The translations under genes were made by a program, and so were the position numbers. A stretch of DNA of 9,537 nt, from positions 1 to 9,537 of the forward strand of contig JAFABC010000351.1 of NCBI GenBank assembly GCA_023426275.1, given 5' to 3'. This DNA comes from Pseudomonadota bacterium. Lineage in GTDB: Bacteria > Desulfobacterota > Desulfovibrionia > Desulfovibrionales > Desulfovibrionaceae. Shown in pieces: positions 1 to 4,474 of this stretch (its first letter is position 1; every line of letters begins with the position of its first letter). The notes below the pieces were generated by a model. That model was not told the origin of the DNA. It worked only from the letters and a program-made list of their open reading frames with translations, and searched no databases.

Positions 1-69
1 CTGGGCAAAAATGCGCCGCCAAGGGTGCGCCAGCGTCGCTTCGCGCCGCCAAAGACACGTCGAGGGGGT

Positions 70-106
70 CCGGGGGGCATCATGCCCCCCGGCCGCCGGA
101 GGCGTC
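70..106 (-). repeat. GC-rich dispersed repeat with terminator-like hairpin after the transporter gene
   Basis: On the minus strand, about 20 nt past the transporter stop, there is a 16-base block GCCTCCGGCGGCCGGG. It runs into a hairpin with 9-bp arms (plus-strand positions 70-78 and 84-92) and a 5-nt loop. The same 16-base block followed by a G/C-rich arm recurs after glnS at 9509-9524, so this is a repeat family placed at gene ends. The stem is strong enough for transcription termination or mRNA 3'-end protection, but no T-run follows directly, so classic intrinsic termination is uncertain. A weaker GCGC stem and a T5 run lie further downstream near 8-25. Confidence 0.6.
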
Positions 107-127
107 TTCTCTTTTCTTCCCGCGCCC

Positions 128-1426
128 CTAGCCCACGACCAGACTGACCAGGCTGCCGATGGCGCCGGGCCAGACCGTATCCAGGGTCATGAGCCCGGTC
201 AGCCCGATCAGCACGACCACGGTGGCCCAGGCCACGGTGTTGAAGACCGGGCCGTTGACGTAGTCGCCCATCAGCCGCTTGTCGTTGACGAGCAGCAGCA
301 TCAGGATGAGCACGAAGGGCAGCACCACGCCGTTGATGACCTGGGAGATGTACATGACGGCCAGCAGCGGCATCCGGGGAATGAGGATGGTCAGGGCGCC
401 GACCACCACGCTGATGGTGAACAGCCAGAAGAATTCCGGGGCCTTGCGAAAATCCTTGTCAATGCCGAGTTCCCAGCCCATGGCCTCGCAGATGTAGTAG
501 GCCGTGGACAGGGGCAGCACCCCGGCCGCGAACAGCGAGGCGTTGATGAGTCCCACCGCGAACAGGCCCGAGGCGTATTTGCCGACCAGCGGTTCCAGGG
601 CCTTGGCCGCGTCGGCCGCCGTTTCCACCGGCAGCCCCTGGCCGAAGATGGTGGCGGCGCAGGAGACCATGATGAAAAGGGCCACGGCCACGGCGAACAC
701 GCAACCGAAGATCACGTCCAGCCGGGTGTAGCCGTACTTCTCGGCGGTGATGCCCTTCTCGACCACGGCCGCCTGCTGGTAGAACTGCATCCAGGGGGCG
801 ATGGTGGTGCCGACGAGGCCGATCATCATGGCCACGAAGCCGCCGTCGGCCCGGAAGGTGGGCGTGACCGAGGCCTTGGCCACCTCCATCCAGGGCACGT
901 CGGCGGTGAGCGCCGCCAGCGGATAGGCCAGATAGATGACGCAGGCCACGAGAAAGACCCGTTCCACGATGCGGTACGAGCCCTTGACGATGAGCAGCCA
1001 GACGAGCGCCGCGGCAATGGGCACGGACACGAACTTGGAGACGCCGAAAATCTCCATGCCGGCGGCGATGCCGGCGAACTCGGAGATGGTGTTGCCGAGG
1101 TTGGTCAAAAACAGCGCGATCATGATGTAGAACGTGGTGCGCAGGCCAAAGGACTCGCGAATGAGGTCGGAGAGCCCCTTGCCCGTGACCGCGCCCATGC
1201 GCGCGCACATTTCCTGGACCACCACCAGCGAAATGGTGGTGGGAATGAGCATCCACAGCAGGGTATAGCCGTATTGCGCCCCGGCCAGGGAATAGGTGGT
1301 GATGCCGCCGGCGTCGTTGTCCACATTGGCCGTGATGATGCCCGGACCGAGCACGGCCAGGAACATGAGCAGATTGCGGCGCCAGGGTCTTTTGGTCGAC
1401 GCGGCGGGAGTGGCAGCAGCGGTCAT
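128..1426 (-). CDS. NRAMP-superfamily divalent metal transporter, probably Mg2+-type (NRMT-like)
   Basis: This is an inner-membrane transporter of about 432 aa with roughly eleven hydrophobic segments and a short basic cytoplasmic N-terminus (KRPWRRN). The NRAMP fold is recognisable from GPG at the start of TM1, the GTT-x-x-P stretch of TM6 and overall length. The metal site differs from Mn2+/Fe2+ NRAMPs. TM1 DPGN reads DAGG (Asp41 kept, Asn replaced by Gly44; numbered from an ATG at 1435). TM6 MPH reads APW (Ala233, Trp235). NRAMP-related Mg2+ transporters also lack the metal-selecting Met and have a widened site that admits hydrated Mg2+, so Mg2+ import is the likely role; Mn2+/Fe2+ cannot be excluded. 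I chose the ATG at 1426 because GAGG at 1440-1437 lies only 1 nt from the ATG at 1435 but 10 nt from this one. The gene follows the CBS gene by 30 bp and is almost certainly co-transcribed with it. Confidence 0.88.
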   Translation of the reverse strand: MTAAATPAASTKRPWRRNLLMFLAVLGPGIITANVDNDAGGITTYSLAGAQYGYTLLWMLIPTTISLVVVQEMCARMGAVTGKGLSDLIRESFGLRTTFYIMIALFLTNLGNTISEFAGIAAGMEIFGVSKFVSVPIAAALVWLLIVKGSYRIVERVFLVACVIYLAYPLAALTADVPWMEVAKASVTPTFRADGGFVAMMIGLVGTTIAPWMQFYQQAAVVEKGITAEKYGYTRLDVIFGCVFAVAVALFIMVSCAATIFGQGLPVETAADAAKALEPLVGKYASGLFAVGLINASLFAAGVLPLSTAYYICEAMGWELGIDKDFRKAPEFFWLFTISVVVGALTILIPRMPLLAVMYISQVINGVVLPFVLILMLLLVNDKRLMGDYVNGPVFNTVAWATVVVLIGLTGLMTLDTVWPGAIGSLVSLVVG

Positions 1427-1456
1427 GACGAACATTCCTCGTACGCGCGCACCGGC

Positions 1457-2716
1457 CTACATGGCGGCGAAACGCTTTCTGGTGACGGATTCGGGCAAAA
1501 ACATTTCCAGCACATCGTCGGCCGGCACGATGCCGGCCATGTGCCCGGCGTCGTCGAGGACCGGCACGGCCAGCAGATTGTACTTGGCAATGAGTTCCAT
1601 GACGTCCTGGGGCGAGGCGTCCACGGACACGGACTTGAGCCCCACGGTCATGATCTCGGCCACCGGGGTCTTGGGCGGCGACAGCAGCAGCCGCTTGAGG
1701 GTGACCACCCCAAGCGGGGTCTCGTCGCCCCGGATGACGTACACATAATAGATGTTGTCCACCTCGGCCCCGACGAGGCGGATGTAGTTGATGGCCTCCT
1801 CGGCGGTCATGGCCGGAGGCACCGAGGCGAACAGGTTGTTCATGAGGCCGCCGGCGGTGTCCTCCTCGTGCTCCAGGAGTTCCTGGACCATCTCGGCGTC
1901 CTCGGCGTCCATGAGTTCGAGGAGTTCGCGGGCCTTTTCCTCGGGCAGGTCGCCCAGGATGTCGGCGGCGTCATGGGGCTCCATCTCTTCCAGGATGGTC
2001 GAGGCCCGTTCGCTGTCGAGCTGGCTTAGGACCCGCACGCCAAGCTCGGTGTCGAGCTCGCCCATGGTCTCGCCCAGGGTTTCGGGGTCCAGGGAGCCGA
2101 GCATGGACCCGGCTTCCTGGATGGGCAGCTGGGCCAGGATCTCGGCGATGTCGGCCGGATGCAGGTCGGTGAGGCGCTCGCGGGCGACGGTCAGGGTCAG
2201 GCGGTCGGCGTTGGGATCGAGCTGGGCCACGTAGCGCCAGTCGATTTCCCGGATCGGGAGCCTCGCTCCGAGCAGGCCGGCCAGCCAGTTCCAGAAGCGC
2301 AGCTGGCCCAGGCGGCGGGCCATGCCGCGCAGGCCCACGTCCACGGCGGCCACCAGCAGGTTGGCCCCGCGCGTGGCCAGTTTGAGGTCGTTGACCCGGA
2401 CCACCTTGGCCCCGTCCACATCGACGATCTGCCGGTCCAGGATGTCGCGGCGCAGCCGGATGTCCGGGCCGGAGACGACCGGGGCCTCGGCCCGGCCGAT
2501 GGCGTCGGGGTCGGCCGAGACCACCACCGGGGTGAACAGGTTGACGGCGCGCCAGGGAATGAACCGGCGCTCCCGGCGTTCACGGATGAACAGTCCGGAA
2601 ACCCTGGGCAGGCTTTCGCCCGGCTCCAGGCCCAAATCTTCCAGATGGCCGAGGGTCGCTCCGGACGGGTCAATGACCGGACGTCCCAGCACGGCGCTGA
2701 CATACAGTTCGCTCAT
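1457..2716 (-). CDS. PRC-barrel / MgtE N-domain / CBS-pair regulatory protein
   Basis: This is a soluble 419-aa protein with no membrane segment. Residues about 4-75 form a PRC-barrel (VLGRPV, then LGHLEDLGLEPGE), and about 88-135 look like a second PRC-like repeat (LDRQIVDVDGAKVVRVNDL). Residues about 182-285 are an MgtE N-domain-like helical superhelix (LHPADIAEILAQLP, then EPHDAADILGDLP). The MgtE-type linker EEDTAGGLM (285-293) leads into two CBS motifs (about 295-345 and 350-410). In MgtE channels these cytosolic domains bind Mg2+ and gate the pore, but here the pore domain is absent. The adjacent NRAMP-type permease is the obvious partner, so a Mg2+ or nucleotide-sensing regulatory subunit is inferred. 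ATG at 2716 is preferred over TTG at 2722: GGAGG (2728-2724) lies 7 nt from the ATG but only 1 nt from the TTG. It is the first structural gene of the operon. Confidence 0.85.
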   Translation of the reverse strand: MSELYVSAVLGRPVIDPSGATLGHLEDLGLEPGESLPRVSGLFIRERRERRFIPWRAVNLFTPVVVSADPDAIGRAEAPVVSGPDIRLRRDILDRQIVDVDGAKVVRVNDLKLATRGANLLVAAVDVGLRGMARRLGQLRFWNWLAGLLGARLPIREIDWRYVAQLDPNADRLTLTVARERLTDLHPADIAEILAQLPIQEAGSMLGSLDPETLGETMGELDTELGVRVLSQLDSERASTILEEMEPHDAADILGDLPEEKARELLELMDAEDAEMVQELLEHEEDTAGGLMNNLFASVPPAMTAEEAINYIRLVGAEVDNIYYVYVIRGDETPLGVVTLKRLLLSPPKTPVAEIMTVGLKSVSVDASPQDVMELIAKYNLLAVPVLDDAGHMAGIVPADDVLEMFLPESVTRKRFAAM

Positions 2717-2829
2717 AGCCAAGCCTCCGCGGCAACGAAGGGCGCGGGCCGCACGAAAAGGGCCGCCGCGTCTTCGCGCTGGCTTGCGCCGGCCACGCCC
2801 TGAGACGGACCGACGCGCGGGTAATCATC

Positions 2830-2885
2830 AAAAACCTGGGGTCAGGCGGCGGGAACCGCCGCGGTGCGCCCTACGAGGAGGGCGC
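2830..2885 (-). terminator. tandem hairpins plus T5 run, attenuator candidate
   Basis: Read on the minus strand, the first stem is GCGCCCT/AGGGCGC (2885-2866) with a 6-nt loop. It overlaps the last codons and stop of the 55-aa small ORF. The second is GCGGCGG/CCGCCGC (2862-2846) with a 3-nt loop. A small CCTG/CAGG stem (2846-2835) then abuts T5 at 2834-2830, about 115 nt before the CBS-gene start. A ribosome finishing the small ORF would cover the first stem, the usual geometry for attenuation. The strong second stem is 11 nt from the T-run, so intrinsic termination here may be weak or need a factor. Confidence 0.35.
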
Positions 2886-3038
2886 GTGGCTTGGCGAGGG
2901 AGGTTCCAGGGCGACGCCGGCGGACACGGCGCACAGGCGGCGGGAACACGGAAAGAAGAGCGCGGCCGCCAGCCGACGGCTGGCCCGCGCAAGCAGTCGC
3001 GAGGCGACGATATGGGACGGGATGCGAAGTGCGTTCAT
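2871..3038 (-). CDS. candidate 55-aa leader peptide or small protein
   Basis: This short ORF begins at ATG 3038. It is preceded by a strong Shine-Dalgarno site, AAAGGGAGG, ending 6 nt before the start, and ends at TAG 2873-2871. Roughly 80 percent of its codons end in G or C, compatible with coding in this genome but not decisive. The peptide is basic and Ala/Leu/Arg-rich in the middle and ends in a tail with one Glu and several prolines (LEPPSPSHAPSS). I recognise no family. A 7-bp hairpin lies inside it (2968-2984) and another overlaps its stop (2866-2885). Its position between the promoter and a probable Mg2+ transporter operon suggests a regulatory leader ORF, like the proline-containing leader ORFs of enterobacterial Mg2+ transporter genes. 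It could equally be a free-standing small protein or chance. Confidence 0.4.
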   Translation of the reverse strand: MNALRIPSHIVASRLLARASRRLAAALFFPCSRRLCAVSAGVALEPPSPSHAPSS

Positions 3039-3085
3039 CGGGCGCCTCCCTTTGCCGCCGCCCGACCGGCGGGGCTGGCGGCGGG

Positions 3086-3106
3086 CTGTTTCCGCAACGG
3101 AAACAG
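3086..3106 (-). other. perfect 9-bp stem-loop in the leader
   Basis: CTGTTTCCG at 3086-3094 and CGGAAACAG at 3098-3106 form a perfect 9-bp inverted repeat with a 3-nt centre. It sits between the two small leader ORFs. It is less G/C-dominated than its surroundings, so it is less likely to be a composition artefact. It could be an RNA stem of the leader or a protein-binding palindrome; the sequence alone does not decide. Confidence 0.5.
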
Positions 3107-3137
3107 GCGCGTCGACGCGGCCACGGAGGCGGGGGCG

Positions 3138-3200
3138 TTATCTCGACGGGTGCGGCAAAACCTTTTGGGCAGTGCGACAACTACTGTACGGATCGTCCAT
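3138..3200 (-). CDS. candidate 20-aa leader peptide starting Met-Asp-Asp-Pro
   Basis: A 20-codon ORF (ATG 3200, TAA 3140-3138) follows GAGG at 3209-3206 with 5-nt spacing, about 26 nt after the predicted transcription start. The peptide begins MDDP and ends with two more prolines (LPHPSR). Enterobacterial MgtL, the leader peptide of the Mg2+ transporter gene mgtA, begins with an acidic/proline run. Such N-termini can destabilise translating ribosomes at low Mg2+. The resemblance is limited to composition and context, so the functional parallel is inference. At 20 codons, chance cannot be excluded. Confidence 0.3.
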   Translation of the reverse strand: MDDPYSSCRTAQKVLPHPSR

Positions 3201-3232
3201 TGTTTCCTCAAAAAAGGGTTCGTGGTGGTTCG

Positions 3233-3261
3233 GCTTTAAGCTCGGTCGCCGGCCTTGTCAA
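3233..3261 (-). promoter_or_regulatory. candidate sigma-70 promoter of the Mg2+-type operon
   Basis: TTGACA, a perfect -35, lies at 3261-3256 on the minus strand. It is 17 nt from TAAAGC at 3238-3233, a weak -10 matching 3 of 6. Transcription would start near 3226, before the first small leader ORF. The weak -10 would suit an activated or regulated promoter. The real start could lie elsewhere. Confidence 0.4.
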
Positions 3262-3291
3262 CCTGTCGGGCGGGCCTGCCGCGTGTTGTGT

Positions 3292-3323
3292 CCCTGAAAA
3301 AACACGTCCGTACTTTTTCAGGG
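3292..3323. repeat. 10-bp perfect inverted repeat between transcription units
   Basis: CCCTGAAAAA at 3292-3301 and TTTTTCAGGG at 3314-3323 are perfect inverted complements around a 12-nt centre. The element lies about 30 bp upstream of the operon's -35 and 128 bp past the FlxA-like stop. With A- and T-runs inside the arms it could act as a terminator/insulator in either direction or as a regulator-binding palindrome upstream of the promoter. Confidence 0.5.
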
Positions 3324-3396
3324 GAAAGGAGGCGCTTTTTTTGAGGACGCGCCCATCGGCGCGCGGTCACGCGGCCCGTCGGCGCGCCGGGGCGGA

Positions 3397-3429
3397 GACG
3401 ACGACCGGGAGGCCGCGCCGGCCGTCGTC
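3397..3429 (-). terminator. terminator-like hairpin after the FlxA-like gene
   Basis: Twelve-base arms at 3397-3408 and 3418-3429 enclose a 9-nt loop, 21 nt past the stop codon. The one non-Watson-Crick position is an A/C mismatch in the plus-strand RNA but a G-U pair in the minus-strand RNA. The stem is therefore fully paired only in the transcript of the FlxA-like gene. No T-run follows, so termination may need Rho, or the stem may only protect the mRNA end. Confidence 0.5.
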
Positions 3430-3450
3430 CGCCACAGGCCCGGCACGGCC

Positions 3451-4173
3451 TCAACCCGCGCCGCCGTAGGTGGTGGCCGCGGTGTTGCCGCCGGTGCCGC
3501 TCGAACTCGACGAATTCTGCTCCTGCAGGGCCTCGGCGTATTCGGTCTGCAACTGGGCCAGTTCCGATTCGAGCTGCATCTTCTGCGTCTTCTTCTCGTC
3601 CTCGGACAGGCTTTCGCCGTCGAGCTTCTCGATCTCCGCCTGGACCTGCTGGATCTGCTCCTTGAGATTTTCCAGGGTCTCGTCGGTGTCGTCGTCATCG
3701 TCGTCATCCGACGAGGAACTCCCGCCCGCGCCGCCGCCGGCCGCCGCCTGCTGCGCGCCCGAGGCCCCGCCCGAGGCGGTGGCCGCGCCGGAAGCGCCCG
3801 TGGCGTCGGTCCCGGTGTCGGTGGTCGTCGTGGAGGCGTCCGTGGCCTCGGCCGTGTCGGCGGTCTCGGCATCCGCGGTGGAGGCGGTCGTCGCACCGGA
3901 CGTGGCACCGGTCGTGGCGCCGGTCGTGTCGGACTGGCCAAAGGCCCCGCTCATGGCGGCCACGGCGGCGGCGTTGGCGTTGCTGGCCAAAGAGGAGGAA
4001 GACGACAGGGCGTAGGAAAGGGCCTTGCCCTGTTCGGAAATGCTGATGCTGTCCCCGGAGCCGGACGTGTCGCCCGAGCCTGCGCCGGAAATGCTCCGCG
4101 ATGTGGCGGTGGCGTCAAGGCCGGTCAGCGTCGTCGTGTTCGCGTACAGCGACAGGGAATCGATGGCTGCCAT
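3451..4173 (-). CDS. FlxA-like low-complexity coiled-coil protein
   Basis: This 240-aa acidic protein has no Cys or Trp, no signal peptide and no membrane segment. Residues 1-60 include DSISISEQGKAL (41-52), a stretch I associate with flagellum-linked small proteins. Residues 80-155 are Thr/Ala/Ser/Gly-rich and probably disordered, followed by seven consecutive Asp (156-162). Residues about 165-220 are a charged, heptad-like coiled coil (LENLKEQIQQVQAEIEKLDG, then ESELAQLQTEYAEALQEQ), resembling the FlxA-like family; the C-terminus is Ser/Gly/Thr-rich. Function is unknown; in E. coli flxA belongs to the FliA regulon. AAAGGAGG (4186-4179) lies 5 nt before the ATG, and a sigma-28 promoter match sits just upstream. 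The family name is a resemblance call; that it is expressed and coding is well supported. Confidence 0.75.
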   Translation of the reverse strand: MAAIDSLSLYANTTTLTGLDATATSRSISGAGSGDTSGSGDSISISEQGKALSYALSSSSSLASNANAAAVAAMSGAFGQSDTTGATTGATSGATTASTADAETADTAEATDASTTTTDTGTDATGASGAATASGGASGAQQAAAGGGAGGSSSSDDDDDDDTDETLENLKEQIQQVQAEIEKLDGESLSEDEKKTQKMQLESELAQLQTEYAEALQEQNSSSSSGTGGNTAATTYGGAG

Positions 4174-4196
4174 GGCAACCTCCTTTGTTTCGCCTC

Positions 4197-4223
4197 CTAT
4201 CGGACCGCACTCCCGGATGTTTA
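4197..4223 (-). promoter_or_regulatory. sigma-28 (FliA) promoter of the FlxA-like gene
   Basis: On the minus strand TAAA (4223-4220) is separated by exactly 15 nt from TCCGATAG (4204-4197). The FliA consensus is TAAA, 15 nt, GCCGATAA, so the -35 core, spacing and 6 of 8 bases of the -10 match. The start would fall near 4190, giving a leader of about 17 nt that still holds the Shine-Dalgarno site. The match fits the FlxA-like identity and implies late-flagellar expression. Confidence 0.6.
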
Positions 4224-4440
4224 GGGATGATTCCCATAATAATTATTTTCTTTTTTTCGCGCCAAAACTGTATCCCGGGACAAAAAATCAACGTCCCGGA
4301 CGCAATACCGGACCACGCGCCCTATACCATGCCGATTTTACAACGCAATGCGCGAACACGCCGGCAGATTTTCCTGCCTGTTGTGCGGGGAAAATTTGGA
4401 AGACGCAAAAAAGTTGCAACGGTTACAGCGGGCGTGGCAG

Positions 4441-4455
4441 AAAAAACCGCGCGCG
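4441..4455 (-). terminator. weak terminator candidate after the PAS-GGDEF-EAL gene
   Basis: About 20 nt past the stop, the minus strand reads CCGCGCGCGG directly followed by T6 (4446-4441). The self-complementary block can form only a very short stem, so termination would be modest. A second palindrome, GTTGCAAC, with its own T6 follows further downstream near 4408-4421. Confidence 0.3.
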
Positions 4456-4474
4456 GCAGCGATTTGTTCTGGCG

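Larger units (their letters stand above)
2717..3232 (-). promoter_or_regulatory. long structured leader of the Mg2+-type transporter operon
   Basis: About 510 nt separate the candidate promoter from the CBS-protein start. The stretch holds no large credible gene. On the minus strand it contains two small ORFs with Shine-Dalgarno sites (3138-3200 and 2871-3038). It also has four perfect inverted repeats with 7-9 bp arms and 3-6 nt loops (3086-3106, 2968-2984, 2866-2885, 2846-2862) and a T5 run at 2834-2830. By eye I do not recognise an M-box, yybP-ykoY, cobalamin, TPP or FMN riboswitch core. The layout resembles a leader-peptide/attenuator region. That is inference, since GC-rich DNA makes hairpins by chance. 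Confidence 0.45.
4174..4474. other. intergenic region between the c-di-GMP gene and the FlxA-like gene
   Basis: This 301-bp gap contains no credible gene. It holds the sigma-28 promoter (4197-4223) and an AT-rich patch with the palindrome AATAATTATT (about 4239-4250) that could be an UP-like element. There is a 7-bp inverted repeat CCGGGAC/GTCCCGG (4275-4281 and 4293-4299) with a T6 run in its minus-strand loop. Smaller items are a 5-bp stem GGCAG/CTGCC (4363-4378) and a T-run close to the c-di-GMP gene stop. Confidence 0.6.

Noticed and set aside
11..2029. 672-aa plus-strand open frame, His/Gly/Asp-rich
   Set aside because: It lies antisense to the transporter and CBS genes, with the composition expected of a shadow frame in high-GC DNA. 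It has no domain and no ribosome site, and the minus-strand frames have clear families.
2717..2722. TTG start for the CBS protein (two residues longer)
   Set aside because: The Shine-Dalgarno site would be only 1 nt away; the ATG at 2716 has ideal 7-nt spacing.
2842..3180. 112-aa minus-strand open frame starting at TTG in the leader
   Set aside because: It is Pro/Arg-rich and has no ribosome site. It overlaps the better-supported 55-codon ORF in another frame.
2717..3232. Known Mg2+/Mn2+ riboswitch (M-box or yybP-ykoY)
   Set aside because: The position invites it, but I could not find the conserved core sequences of either class by eye. A covariance search would settle it.
3205..3240. tRNA fragment suggested by GGTTCG-like strings
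   Set aside because: No cloverleaf arms, T-loop consensus or acceptor stem can be paired around it.
2322..3469. Plus-strand frames of 201-305 aa across the leader region
   Set aside because: They are Arg/Pro/Ser-rich, overlap the CBS gene in antisense, and have no ribosome site or family resemblance.
4240..4275. Sigma-54 promoter (TGGCGCG on the minus strand) upstream of the FlxA-like gene
   Set aside because: No GC-containing -12 element lies at the required spacing; an A-run follows instead.
4380..4440. Cyclic-di-GMP (GEMM) riboswitch near the c-di-GMP gene
   Set aside because: GACGCAAA is faintly reminiscent of the core, but the rest of the aptamer is missing and it lies downstream of the gene.
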